Positions 26,943-39,200 of a DNA stretch of 64,000 nt are shown here, one piece after another (positions within the stretch are counted from its first letter, which is position 1; every line of letters starts with the position of its first letter). The notes under the pieces are model-generated. The model made no database searches and was not told the DNA's origin. It saw only the letters and a program-made list of their open reading frames with translations. Made by a program: the position numbers and the translations under genes. The DNA comes from JAAXVQ01 sp964604705. GTDB lineage: Bacteria > Oederibacteriota > JAAXVQ01. The stretch spans positions 62,001 to 126,000 of the forward strand of contig CAZSAP010000001.1 in the NCBI GenBank assembly GCA_964604705.1, written 5' to 3'.

Positions 26943-28211
26943 TTACTTCCCTTCGTGAAGTGGCGAGAATTTAGCGGATACAACATTTAAACGTTGCACA
27001 TCGGCGAGCACGGCCATTTTTAAGCGATCAAGAGCCCTTATGTTTTCTTGGTAGTTGGACATGGCTTGGAGTACATCCAAATTGGTGACCATTCCGTAAT
27101 TATAATCGCGTAGAACCGCCTGGTAATTTTTTTCGGATATGATTGCGGCTTCTTGTAAAATGGTTACTTGCATTAGTTTGGATTTAAGCGTTTGATAGGC
27201 GTTGCGAACATCCTGCTGAGCCAGACGTTGAATTCGACGTAAGGCTAATTCGCTTTGTTTGAATTGCGATTCAGCTTCTGAAATCTTAGACGAGGTAATA
27301 AAACCAGTAAAAATTGGTAGTGTTAACGAAATTTGTGCATCCCAAGTAACGTTGGATAAAGAACCTGAACGATCTAAATAATAATTCCCAGAAACATCCA
27401 CACTTGGCCAATGGCCGCCTCGGACAATATCAATATTGGCACGGGCGACTTCAAGCTTTTTTCTTGCGGCGAGCACATCGGGACGAATCTCAACGCGTGA
27501 TAAACTAAGCTCCAATGTCTCCGTTTGATCAGGTAAGGAGGAATGATCTTCCAATTCAATGTCGGAATTTAATCCGGTAAGAAAAGCCAACGTTTCACAA
27601 GTAACTTGTTTTTGATTAAGGATCTGCTGGCGCTGTGATCTTAGGTTGGCCAAGGCGGCTTGAACCGTTAATACCTCACTGGAGCGAGAGCGCCCAATGG
27701 CCACTCGTTCCTTTAGATCTTGTATGCGTTTCTGATATAGCTCTACTTGAATATCTAAATGTTGGATATCCTTTTGCAAAGCCAAAACCGAATAGAATAC
27801 CTCCGCGACATCACTGTACAATTGAATGGCTGCCCAGTTCCTAGCTTCTTTTTGCAAAATGATTAAATCGCCAGCCTGACGTATGGCGGCATATTCACGT
27901 AATCCACGAAAAAGCGGCTGTGCAATAGCGAGTTTTGCCTGATGTTGTTCGGGTTGATTAGAAGACGAGGTAGGAGCGTCCTGTTGCCGTAAATAAGCGG
28001 CATAGCCATAAATATAGGGGTACACATTTCCTATGGCTTGAGTGTAATGTTCTTCGGCTTGTATGAGTTGTTCGGTTTGATCAGCCATGGTTTCACTCTG
28101 ATTGAGCGCTGCTTTAAAACAAGCATTTAGATCGTAGGTTGCCGCCCAGCTTCCACAAGTGAGGAAAAATGAAATTAGGCAAAATCCGAATAAACGAAAT
28201 GAAGTCAACAT
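26943..28211 (-). CDS. TolC-family outer-membrane efflux protein
   Basis: A 422-residue protein with a signal peptide (MLTSFRLFGFCLISFFLTCGSWAA) and two halves of long amphipathic helices, as in TolC/OprM. Conserved features include NQSETMADQTEQLIQAEE near the front, PLFRGLREYAAIRQA and LPIFTGFITSSKISEAESQ at the equivalent turns of each half, and QAMSNYQENIRALDRLKMAVL near the end. No lipobox cysteine follows the signal. The ATG at 28209-28211 sits 8 nt after AGGAG. It is the first gene of the minus-strand efflux and two-component series. Confidence 0.92.
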   Translation of the reverse strand: MLTSFRLFGFCLISFFLTCGSWAATYDLNACFKAALNQSETMADQTEQLIQAEEHYTQAIGNVYPYIYGYAAYLRQQDAPTSSSNQPEQHQAKLAIAQPLFRGLREYAAIRQAGDLIILQKEARNWAAIQLYSDVAEVFYSVLALQKDIQHLDIQVELYQKRIQDLKERVAIGRSRSSEVLTVQAALANLRSQRQQILNQKQVTCETLAFLTGLNSDIELEDHSSLPDQTETLELSLSRVEIRPDVLAARKKLEVARANIDIVRGGHWPSVDVSGNYYLDRSGSLSNVTWDAQISLTLPIFTGFITSSKISEAESQFKQSELALRRIQRLAQQDVRNAYQTLKSKLMQVTILQEAAIISEKNYQAVLRDYNYGMVTNLDVLQAMSNYQENIRALDRLKMAVLADVQRLNVVSAKFSPLHEGK

Positions 28212-28292
28212 AGACAGATCTCCTGAAAGTAAAGCTTGTACTACATTCATTTTACTACGGTCGAATCAATCGAAAGTTCCAAAGGCATTCGC

Positions 28293-28910
28293 TTATTCGA
28301 GTGTTTTAACAATGATTTCCAGGGGGCGTTTCACTGGGCCTTTATGTTCGCGCGCGGCATACCCTACTGGGATTACAGCCATAAATTCGCCTTTAGGTTC
28401 ACCTAATAACTGCAATACTTCATCTTTGATCAAGAAAAGGATTCCTAGCCAGACTGTCGCTAAGCCTAGGGATGTAGCTGCCAAAAGTAAGTTTTGTACC
28501 GCAGCCGCTGAACTTTGGATTTCCATGGTCCGAAAAAAATCAAAAGAAAGCTCGTTTTCCAAACCGAACAAAGATTGACCATGGTCCATAAGTTCGCCCG
28601 TATTTGCGACGGCAATAACAACCGGTGCGCTGGCTATGGAGCGCGCCGCCATGCGAAGCAAAATAGAGGCGGACCGCGGAAAACGATCAACGTGATTGTT
28701 GATTAATTCAACCAATTCCTTTTTTTTATCGCCACGAACGACTACAAAGCGCCATGATTGTTGATTGTGCGCTGACGGTGCGGTATTGGCGGCTTTAAGT
28801 ATAGTGGTTATGTCGTGAATGGTTACTTCGCGATCCTGAAACATGCGAATGCTCCTACGCGAATGCATGGTTTGTAACGCAAAATTGGTATGTTCGGAAG
28901 TTGATTCCAT
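28293..28910 (-). CDS. Nitroreductase-family FMN oxidoreductase
   Basis: A 205-residue flavoprotein. The N-terminal HSRRSIRMFQDREV and NTAPSAHNQQSWRFVVVRG are the FMN-binding signatures of the nitroreductase superfamily. The C-terminal half has AAAVQNLLLAATSLGLATVW and VIPVGYAA, also conserved. Members reduce nitro compounds, quinones or flavins with NAD(P)H; the physiological substrate here is unknown. The ATG at 28908-28910 follows AAAGGA at 8 nt. It is divergent from the TPR gene at 29077 and lies 81 bp upstream of the TolC-like gene. Confidence 0.9.
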   Translation of the reverse strand: MESTSEHTNFALQTMHSRRSIRMFQDREVTIHDITTILKAANTAPSAHNQQSWRFVVVRGDKKKELVELINNHVDRFPRSASILLRMAARSIASAPVVIAVANTGELMDHGQSLFGLENELSFDFFRTMEIQSSAAAVQNLLLAATSLGLATVWLGILFLIKDEVLQLLGEPKGEFMAVIPVGYAAREHKGPVKRPLEIIVKTLE

Positions 28911-28942
28911 AGTGTAAGTCCTTTCTGATTTTACGTTTATCA

Positions 28943-28958
28943 TGTTACACAAGTAACA
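28943..28958. promoter_or_regulatory. Dyad TGTTAC-ACAA-GTAACA between divergent genes
   Basis: A perfect 6-bp inverted repeat with a 4-bp centre in the intergenic region shared by the nitroreductase (minus) and TPR (plus) genes. It could be a repressor site, or a small hairpin. The half-site contains GTAAC, the same pentamer repeated at 23712-23732. Confidence 0.3.
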
Positions 28959-29076
28959 ATACACCGATAAGTGTGATTGTCGCCTTAGTAAAAGCATTAA
29001 ATTGTAACATAAAAATCAACTTTTTCTTATATCTTGTCGCAGATCACCGATACTATGAGCAGGAGTGTATAGACAT

Positions 29077-30240
29077 ATGCAAATTCAGTTGCGTAATGGC
29101 TGGTGGTTTGATTTATGTTTAGGTGGGTTTATTGCGCTTTGTGCAATTTTGTCGGTCACTGCCGAAAGCCCAACCACTGACATTGCTACAGCTCATTCCA
29201 ACACAGTCGTCGCAAGCAATAAAAATGAGGCTATGCAACATTTTCAAACAGGTAAAAATTTAATGCAACGAAAACTATTTCAAGGTGCTATTCAGGAATT
29301 CAAACAAGCGTTGGTCTTGGATCCGGCGTGGAAAGAAGCCAAGATGGCGTTGGAATGGGCCAAACGCGATTGGCGATTGAGCCAGGAATTGGAAGGCCAA
29401 ACAGCCAGTTCCCTGCCTGAGTTAATCAAAAAGGCGCAGGTGTTTTATGAGCGCGGTCGGAGATTGGAAGCGGAAAACAATCTGCTAGAGGCTGCTCTGG
29501 CCTATAAAGATGCGCTTAATACCGTGAAGGATTATCCGGAAGCCAAAACCGCGTTGCAACGTGTACAAAACAAGGCGAAAGGACAAATAGGCTCGGGAGA
29601 AAAAGCCTATTTGGAACCAACACGCCCCAAAGCTGCAGACGTAAATGCGATGTTGGATACCAAAACCAAAAGACGCAAACTTCCGCGCGCCATCATCCGA
29701 CATCAAAGTCCGCGTTACGTGCGCTTTCAACCCACCGGCAGTGCACCCGGCGAAAGCAAAATGACTCAGGCGCTACAAACGCATTATTTGAATGGATGCC
29801 AAGCGCTTGATTCAGGGGATTTTTCCGTTGCCATACAGGAATTCGAATTGGTTTTAGAATTTGTCCCTGATCATAAGAAGGCGGCGTATAAATTAAGTCA
29901 GGCTAAGGGGCGTCGTGAGGATGAAATTCAAGTAGCTCGGCAAAAAATTGAGGAAGCCACGGCGTCCAAAGATACTGTGGGCAAGCTAAAAGCCTTGAGA
30001 AATCTATTATCGATGGATCCAAATAATCCACAGACAGTTGAATCTTGGGAGAAAGCCAAAAAGGAAAATCCGGAATTGGCAGAACAGTTGTATCGCAAAG
30101 GTGTGGAATTGTATGCTCAAGAGAAATATCAGTCGGCGCTACAATATTGGGAATTGGTGCTTGATCTTAATCCGCATCATAAAAAATCAAAAGAATCCAT
30201 TAAGCAAGTTCGGGAAAAACTATTAAGAATCTCAGAATAA
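29077..30240 (+). CDS. Membrane-anchored or exported TPR protein, 387 residues
   Basis: One of three plus-strand genes in the window. An N-terminal hydrophobic segment (WFDLCLGGFIALCAILSVTA) is a signal peptide or anchor. TPR units follow at about 55-90 (MQHFQTGKNLMQRKLFQGAI), 125-165, 235-270 and 340-375, separated by Lys-rich linkers. The last repeat, LYRKGVELYAQEKYQSALQYW, closely resembles the last repeat of the protein at 7792-9726. I chose the ATG at 29077, 11 nt after AGGAG, over the GTG at 29065 that overlaps that site. Function is unknown; a scaffold role is likely. Confidence 0.82.
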   Translation: MQIQLRNGWWFDLCLGGFIALCAILSVTAESPTTDIATAHSNTVVASNKNEAMQHFQTGKNLMQRKLFQGAIQEFKQALVLDPAWKEAKMALEWAKRDWRLSQELEGQTASSLPELIKKAQVFYERGRRLEAENNLLEAALAYKDALNTVKDYPEAKTALQRVQNKAKGQIGSGEKAYLEPTRPKAADVNAMLDTKTKRRKLPRAIIRHQSPRYVRFQPTGSAPGESKMTQALQTHYLNGCQALDSGDFSVAIQEFELVLEFVPDHKKAAYKLSQAKGRREDEIQVARQKIEEATASKDTVGKLKALRNLLSMDPNNPQTVESWEKAKKENPELAEQLYRKGVELYAQEKYQSALQYWELVLDLNPHHKKSKESIKQVREKLLRISE

Positions 30241-30286
30241 GCGCATCGCGGAAAGTCGGAAAGCGTTCAACTTCCCACGATGCGCT
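30240..30286. terminator. Hairpin between convergent genes
   Basis: AGCGCATCG (30240-30248) pairs perfectly with CGATGCGCT (30278-30286); a weaker inner stem GGAAAG/CTTCC can form in the loop. It lies between the stop of the plus-strand TPR gene and the stop of the giant minus-strand gene and could serve both. Neither side has a clear T tract. Confidence 0.4.
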
Positions 30287-30295
30287 AGGTCCGAT

Positions 30296-33200
30296 TTAGG
30301 CAGCGCTTGCGGCACTGCGGAATGCTTTACGGCGTTGAAATTCCAATTTGTTTTCGTCTACCTTTACCGGCAAAGGCATGAGCAGATCGAAATAGGCGCC
30401 CAGAACAGCCTTGCTCCCGCCGCGGAATAAGACACCGGGGCCAAAAAGACGTTGATCGGCATAACCGGTCGGCAATTGCCAACGACCCATTTCAACGGAT
30501 TCCAAAACTTGCATACGTCGGACCAATTCACTAAAGGCAGCCATTTGTGCCGTGTGTGTTTGGATCTGAGGCTGTATTTGTTCGGAACCTTGGGTGGAAC
30601 GCGCAACGTCCAAAGCGGTTGCTTCCCTTTTCAACAAGCGCAGCATGGTTTTGATAAAGGCCCTTTCCTGCCGAGGTTGTCGGGAATGCAGTGCGTAATT
30701 AAGATATGCTTGTCCCAAGGGGGTTTGGGCGTTTATTAGTTGTTGAATAAGCGGGCCGCTGGTTTCCATGCCTGCAACAGAAGATTGGAGATAGGCTTTG
30801 GGATCCACTGTCAAAAGAAACCGTGGCATAAGAAATCCAGAAGTCATTTTTGCACCATGATGGGCCAGTTTATACAACCAAGGTTTGATTCCTTTAACGT
30901 CAGAAATAATCGGCTGAATCGCTCCTTGGTATGCTTGCAAGGAAATATCGGAGGCTAATTGTTGGGGGTTGAAGGTGCTCACGGATAAGGCGTTCTCCAT
31001 CGGCGCCGTGATTTCATAGACCACGGGCATGGCCATCGTCTGCTCGTCAACCGTTTCGCCCCTGACTGTCCCTGTGGATAAACCGTGTACTCGTTTGGAT
31101 AAATCCTCGCCTATGGGTGAAATCTCGGCTGCGGTTCCTTGGTATAAATAGGCGAGTTCTCCCACCAGGTTTGCGGCGTCGGTGGTCTCGAGTTGTGCCC
31201 ATTCGCCCAAGGCTTTTCCTTGGGTGGATTTTATAATGCGCTTAATGATTTCCAAGCGTTGGCGTAGTCCAACCGCGCTGGTTTGATCCTTAATTTGTTC
31301 TAACGCGGCATCAACCGAACGTAGCAATTGTTGATTGGCTTCAGGCATGGCCATCAGGGATACGGTTTGGCTCTCAGTGGATACCTCGGCTGGACGTTGC
31401 GGTGTGGTTGTGTCATCGGCGCGACCTAAGAGCATATGGGCCAGTGCTGTGGAAACCATACGTTGCTTGGAACCTTCCAGGGTTGCGGTTTCTTGGGCCA
31501 GCGCGATCAGCGTGTTTTGGACACCCGAGGGAGCTTGGAGCTGTTGGGTTTGAGCCAATGCGCGTAGAGTGCCGGCCAAAGAAGGTTCGGCGCCAGCATC
31601 CAAATGTTGATTCAAAACAGCCTGCAACCATTCCTTCCCTGTCATGGAAGACGAGCGAGTAAGATTGGCTGCTTCTTGGAGATAAACATTGGTCAAGCGG
31701 ACCAATTCCCCGGAGTGAATGCCCAGTTTTCCATGATTGATGCGGTACCATTGATCGGCAGGCAAGCCCGGTTGATAGAGGTCCTGGTGTACAAGCGTAT
31801 CTTCTTCATCGTCGGAAAAGGTAAGGTGACGATCCCACCATTCCGTGGTTTGCGAAGCCTGGGTTTCTTGGAAATACCGCTGAGCCTGATGCTCCACCAC
31901 CACGGCCAGGAGAAAGGCCTTGGCCAAATAAAGCATTATTTGAACCCGCGTTGTTATGGTGCCGTCGTCTTCAGGCAGTGGAAAGAGTACGGTTTGTAAG
32001 AGTTTTTCCGGAACGTAAATGGTCGCCCACTGTTTGTGGTCGTTTGGATTTCCGTTTTCCCGATACGTGCCCATGAAATTCCCGTTCAACAAGCGCTTAA
32101 ACCATGAACCAAATTGTTTTTCCGAGAGTGCTTCGAAACGTATTTGTTTAACATTATATTGTCGTGCAATCGCGGCATCAGGAAGTGTGAATGCACGTCG
32201 CAAAGTTTCTAAACGTGGCGATTCTTGTGTTACCGGCAAGGCCTGGGCCACCGGTGTATTCATCCAAAGGCCGAAGATGCTCTGCGAGAGAATCAATGCC
32301 CCGGCCATGAGCGGTGTGATGGCGCGGGCGCTGGTTTGACCCAAACGCCCCCTCAATGTGTTGGATCGGGCGCTGTATAGGAGCGTTTCAAAAAAGGTCA
32401 TGAGCATCCGAATCATCAAAGGTTGCTTCAAACGGACGGATTCATTGGCAAACCCCCACGTGGGTTGAGTTGCAGTGGTTTTTTGGACGCGAGGCTGGTT
32501 CTCGCCTCGGGCACCTGGTGTTTCCACTTCCAGATCGACGGCTTCTGAGGATTGTGCCTTGATGATTGGGGCTGCAAATTCCGTTTCAAACCCCATAGTC
32601 GGAGCGGAACCGGCACTACCTTTGGCAGTTGGTTGTGTTAGCCGCTGAGATGGCAATGTTTCCTGACGAGTAGGTTGTGTTTCGTCTAAACGGCTCGGAC
32701 GGACAGGTATGCCGGTCGAAAGCTGGGTCACGATTGACTGTTGATCCGTTTGAAAAGAAGTTCCACTTCCCGTTCCCTGTGCGCCTGAGGAACGGTTGGC
32801 GCCAAAATATTTCTGCAACCATAGGTGCGCCGCACGCGTGACGGCTTGCACCTGTTGGACCACTTGTGCTGCCTTTTGCGCTGTGGCCGTACCGAGTCGT
32901 TGCGGCCATGGCTGACGCAAATATTGTGTCGTCAGGCCAGCTTGGGCAATGAGGTAGTCATTTTCATAACCTGGGAAGCTCTCGGTAGCGGTTGCGGCTT
33001 TAATCGCGTTCACGGAAGCATCGTGGGTAAGCCCGGCAATTTCCAAAGCTTCGTGAAAGATAATGGCCGCCAGTTCCTCGTTATTCCGGACGCGATTAAA
33101 AGCAGACTCCAGAATGTACACCGTGCCCCCAAGATTAAACACGCCCAATCGGGCCACATCTTCATCTATAGGCACGTTGCGCGGAAGTGTTTTAAGCACT

Positions 33201-36200
33201 TTCACGGGCAATTTAGCAAAGTCAATTTGGCTTAAAGCCGCTTGAACCTGTGGGTCTGTGGAACTTTGCCGAAGTTTAAGGGCATATTCCCCTACTTGGT
33301 ACCGCAAAGACATGTCACGCAAAGCAGCGTGTTCTTGCAGGGACACTTGTAAAAGTTTTTGTTGGTTAAAAACCGCAACCGCCAAATCACCAATGCTTAT
33401 GCCCGGCTGTAAAGTTTTGGCTGCGGCGATGAGGGCACGTTCGATAATATTGTTTCCTTCAGCACCCAGTAAAAGCCCGAAAGGTTTGACGGAGGCCTCT
33501 GAATCCAATTCGGCCTTATCTTTCGGTCCCAGGCGTAGCCGTTTCGGGCTATCCAAGGCTTCGGTTAATTCAGGTTCTGAGACAGTAGCTTCCGTCATCT
33601 CAATGGGTTGGGCGACAGTAACTGTCGTGGTTTCTTCGGTGTCTTCTTGATCCGAGCCTTTGCGTTTGTGAGCTTTTAATCGTTGGCGTTGTTTAGCAAT
33701 AAAGTCCATACCAACATTGTCAATATAGTACTGTTTTTTTATGGTTGCATCGGTATCGGTTGAGCCTACAAGCGCTGGATAAACAAAATGTTCGCGGTAT
33801 TCTCGGATCATGGGAATCTTGGATAAAAAACGGTCCCACATGCTGATGTATTCATTGGCGGTGCCATGATACTCGCGCGCCGTACCCCAACCCATGGATT
33901 GATGCACATACTCAAACAGCGGAGTGGTCAACACACCGCCATAGACCCAATCACGTTTTAAGCCTGTGGTTTGCGGCTGGCCGTTTGCCTTTTCGATGGA
34001 ACCAATCCAGACCCGGCGCCCTTGGGCTTCTTCCATAAAGGAATACCAATACTTGCCATTCACGGACGAAATCACCCGTACTTTCACTTGACCATACATC
34101 GGATTTTCCTGGGTATATTCACTAACAACATGGCGAAAGTCAGGACGATCGTCATAATGAGATTCATCAATGTCAACATGTTCTGGAATAACGGCTGGCA
34201 TGGACATGGCTTCGGGGGTATATCTAAATGTATAAAACAACCGTTTATTCCGAGACCAAAAAGTTATTTGGTCACTTTGTTTCATGATATTCATTGTTTT
34301 AAGATCCGGATCATCCATAGGATCTGTCAAAACGCGTGCTCTTGGTCCTGATTTACCCAAACCCAGTTGGATGCCGACGAGTTCGTTCATTTGATGATGG
34401 ATAAATTTATCGTTTTGGGAGGCCCAAAAACGGCATTGCGTGTTTAAATACATACCTTCAAACATGGCTTTGCCTAAATCGAGCATATCTTCTTTTGTTT
34501 TTGGTTTATCTTTACGGGTCGCTCCAGCATTCAACAACATTTCGCCTCTTGAGGTTACTTCGTCCTGATACGCGCCCGAGGCTTTTGCGCGTTCTTTTTT
34601 CGCTAAGTCATCTGTTTTTAGATATACAAAGGCGGTCCCGATTTGAGCTGCAAGTCTTTGTTCGGGAGTGAGCGTTACCGGCTGGTTTTTAGCCACTTCT
34701 TTGAGCTGCAATTGAAGTTGCAGCGGCAAGGTCACGCTGTCCTCGGTGTAGCCTTTATCGATCCAAGGGTTGTTTTTAGGATCAAGCTCGGCAGCGGGCA
34801 AATAGCGCCAAACCGATTGGCTCTTACTCAAGTAATAGGTGCGGGGTACAAAACCGCCTTTTCCATCTGTCAAATACGCTATGATTGCAAGTTGGCCGCT
34901 CTTAGTGTTAAAAGGCGAAGAGTAATAGATAGGTTGGCCGGAAGTTAAAGTCGCCTGGTAGTTGGGTCCCAAATGCCACGCTGACAATTGAGCGGTGGTA
35001 AGTTTTTGATCGCCGCTTCCGCCTTTTTCAATCGTGGTTTTACCTAAAACCGCCGCGGAAGCTTCCGGAGTTAAAGTTGTAAGCGCGGTTGAAAAACGGC
35101 GTGGGTCCTCTGCTGCCGGTTCGGACAAATGTGCTTGTGCGATTAAGTAATCATTTTCAAAATTGGTTGCCAGCTTCACGCCTTGCACAGCTTCGTCATG
35201 GGTCAGCTCGGCAATTTCCAAAGCTTCGTGCAAAACCACGGCCGCCAATTTGTCGTTGTCCTGCAAATGTTTAAACGTCGCTTCAGTTATGTAGGTAGTG
35301 CCATTCAAGCTAAAGACGCCCAATTTGGCCAGGTCTTGGTCTACCGGCAAAGAGTGCGGTATGACTTTAAGGATTTTTATGGGCAGCTTGGCTGGGTCTA
35401 GCTTAGCCGCGGCAGCAGCGAGGCGCGGATTTGAAGTTTGTTTTTTCAATGGATCGAGAAAGGCTGCCAATCGCGTACGGACCGCTTGCGAACGGGTTGC
35501 ATCATGATCTTCGAGGGTCACCGGTTTTAAACGTTGTTGCGTAAAGAGATTAACCGCCAAATCTCCAATAAGCAAGCCTGACTGAAGGGCGGCCGCGACA
35601 TTATCAACCACGCGTTTTAAGATCGCTTCCCCTTTTTCACCCAGCAAAGCAGCTTTCTGATAAAGAATGGGCGTTGTTGCCGTGGCCGATTGGCTCACCA
35701 CCAAAGTCAGAAGCGCGCCGTGGGTATCTACGGCTTCCATCCGGCGCTGTTCTTCCTGTTCCCGCCTGATCCGTTCCAGGCGTTCGGCTTCTACTCGGGC
35801 TAGGCGCAAACGCTCGGTCTCGGCATCGGTAATACCTTTGGAAATTTCTTTGGCTTTGGTTAAAACAAAGGTCATTCCAGCGGGTGTAACATGGTGCGCT
35901 TTTTTAAATGTCTCAATGGTGAGTTTAGCTTCCGCTGACAGGGTTGCATCGGCTGCATTGGCCAGGTACTTTTCCAACTCCTCGGGGATCACCCCTTTGG
36001 CCAGGAGCTTATGAGCCAACTCGGGATAGATGAACTGCTCGCTGTAACTCTTAACATAAGGGATTTTTGATACGTAGTTCTCCCAGACGCTGATGTATTC
36101 TCTCCCTTCGCCGGCATAGTCGTCGGGTGTACCGTAGCCATTGGATTGGCTTACGTATTCGTACACCGGAGTAGTCAGAGGTTCGCTTTGAACCCATTTT

Positions 36201-39200
36201 TTCTTCAAGCCTAGCGAGGTAACCGGCTCTTGGGTTTCAACGGATCCGATCCAGGCTCGACCCTGGTCGTCTTCCATAAACGAGAAGAGTAATTTGTGAT
36301 TTTTGGACTCAAAGACCCTGACTTTTACTTTTCCGTAAACACTGGTGGTTTGGGAGTATTCCTTGATCACGGTGTCCATAACCGGAGCATCATCCGGGTC
36401 CTGCAATTGAATGTTCTCTGGTTTGGCGGCAGGTTTATAATCGGTTTGATACCACTTCAAAGGTTTGTGGACATATGTGATTTTTCTGTTTTTTGAATAT
36501 GTGTGAATGTTTCCATTGCGATCAATACGCGAAACGGAAGTCGGATCCTCGGCATCATCAGCAACCGTAGGGTCTGGTGTAATTTTTAGACCTGTCACTC
36601 GATCGAACGCTCCCACGAAAGGTCGAAAGTATTCATCACAGTAGCGAAACTCTCCGTTTTCCGATTCCACAAACCGCACCGGAGTCCCTTGATCGACACC
36701 GGTGAAAACGCGATGATGACGTGCATCCTTTGGCTCGGTGTTCGTATCAGGCTCTTTTTTATAACTGGCATAATCTTTGATGGGTTTCACAGCGGACTTT
36801 AGCACTTCCGTTCCGAATGTTCCGGTTTTTTGATAACGAGCAAAATATTCGGCTTGGTTTTTAAATATTCGTACAGTCCCGGAAAAGGCGAAATCACTGT
36901 TTTCCCATGAGAGGGTTAGGGACGGTTTGTGCAACATCACTTCCAAAGCTTGTTGCAACTCGAAAGGCAAGGTCACGCTGTCTTCCTTATAACCTTTGGC
37001 GAACCAGCCCAATTCCCCCTTTTTATCTACTTCTACATTTGGCAAGTAACGCCAAACCCCCTGGCTGTTGCTGCGGTAATAAGTGCGGGCCACGAGTTTG
37101 CCGTGTATGTCTTTAACGTACGCCATGACGGCTTGCCTTCCGTCGCGGGCGTTGTAAAGCTGCGAAAAATAGATGTCGTTCCCATTCGACATGCGGTAGG
37201 CAAAGGCCGGGCCTAGCTTTACTTTTTTGAGAAAGGTTTTATCGAGTTTTTTGCCAACATGGCCTTTGCCGGGATAGACATCTCCGTGATGAAACTCTGT
37301 AGCATCTAAAATCCTTTCCTGCTGCTCTTCGAGTATGGGTTGCAACACAGGCAATTGGTCCCTACTCAGGCTGGTGAGTTCTGCCCGCCGGATGAGATCT
37401 TCGTTGGTATACGTGGTCGCAGCTTCAATGATCGATTCCGTCTCTTGGTGTGAAAATCCCTGGCATTCTAGGGCTTCGTGCAGAAGAATAGCAGACTGAT
37501 AATCCACATCGACAATCCGTTCATAGACTTCTTCGAGCATGTATATTTTTCCGCGAATATTAAAAACCCCGAGTTTTTCGAGATCGGCATTGGCCGGACG
37601 CTTGGCTCCCTTTTTCAGAATAATAATTTCCATTTTTTGCGGATCAATGGCGTCTAGTTTTAACCTTTGAGCCGGGTCTTTGACTTGGGTTTTGGCAATG
37701 CCCAGCCAGTGTCCTATGCGGTCGCGAACTTCCGGTCCCCAAGCGGAATCAAACGTATCCAGTGGTTCTTCCACACGGCTTTGCAATTCCCAAAGTTTAT
37801 CCAGAGCCAATTTATGCGCGGCGGCTTCAGACATAGACCCAACGGTTTTCCCCATCATGGCCAAAACCCGTGCGCCTCCCACCAATTTATCCAATAATGC
37901 TTCGCCCGCATCGCCCAGGAGTGCGCCCATGTTGGCAACGGTTTTGGTGGTCAAAGCCGGCTCTGGCCGCACCATGCTTTGCACGGTTTGGGGCATCGAC
38001 TGAGTACCCGTGATCAGCGGGCTTACCAAATGCGCGACTCGGGCACCGGGAAAGCTTCCCAAGAGTGAAAGCGAGGTAGGAATTGAAAGCACTCTTCGAC
38101 CTGCCTGGGTTGCGGTACGGACCTGTGTCAACCTTGCATATTCCTTGCTTGCGGTCTGAACATCATAAAGCAAGAGTGTCTTATCTGTATCCGGGAGTTC
38201 CGCACGGCTAAGTTCAACTTCCGATCGGGTATCCACGGATTTTTTCGGTGTAATGAGTGCGGTAAGAGGTAGCTCCTGGAACGGGAGCAATTGAGTCTGG
38301 CCTTGGAGCTTGGCTTTTTTCCAATCAATATGCATACGTCCGCCGTAAGGGTACCGATTCGGAGCCGTATCCAAGGCGAGTAAGGCCGTGGACAGGGCAG
38401 AGCCATGGTGCGCCAGTTTTAACACTTGATACTGCAGGAATTCAAACCGCACCCATTTCATAAACGTCCGTACTTGGTCGGGTTGTTGTCTTTCTTCGGC
38501 TTCGGACAAGGGTTGATCGGGTTTGGGTGTTTGCGGAAAAAGCGTTGGGAGGGCAAAAATCTTTTGGTTTTGCTCCAACAGAATTTCGACCGGGAGTTTC
38601 CGTCCTTGGAGGAGTGCAAAGTAGGGGTTGATCACATCCGAGGGTGGACGGGTTGGGAGCAAGGAAATATAGCCAATTCCCTTTTCCTCAAGTCTTTTTA
38701 GAACGAGTTCCGTATGAAACCCGCCGGTAATGATCACTGTAAGTGGAACCGATTCCCCGTTTAGCGTAGAAATCGTATTGGCGACAAACGCATCGCTGCG
38801 CTCATCCACCAGCTCATAAAAGGCCTGGATTTTTTCCAGGTATTTGTCCAATTGCACATCCTCTTCATCCCAGGTGGTATCTTCTTGGGGATTGACTTGG
38901 CGGAGGAGCTCAAGCAAGGCCGCGGTGGTGTACTCGTCGTAGTTCTCCTGAAAGTCCTTCACTTCTTCCGGCAAGGCGGAGATGCTGAACAAGCGTTCCA
39001 AAACATCCAGTTGATGCAAGGCCTTGTCTAAGTTGCGTTCAGCTTGGGATTGATACATTTTCTGGCGCACGGCCTGATCGACGCGGCGGATATCCAGTTG
39101 CAGTTGTTCGGCATCCACTTCTTTGGCTTTAAAAAGACTTGGCTCTTTGGATTCAGCATAGTCACGCAAAGTCGGATACGGCGACAAATTGACTTGATAG

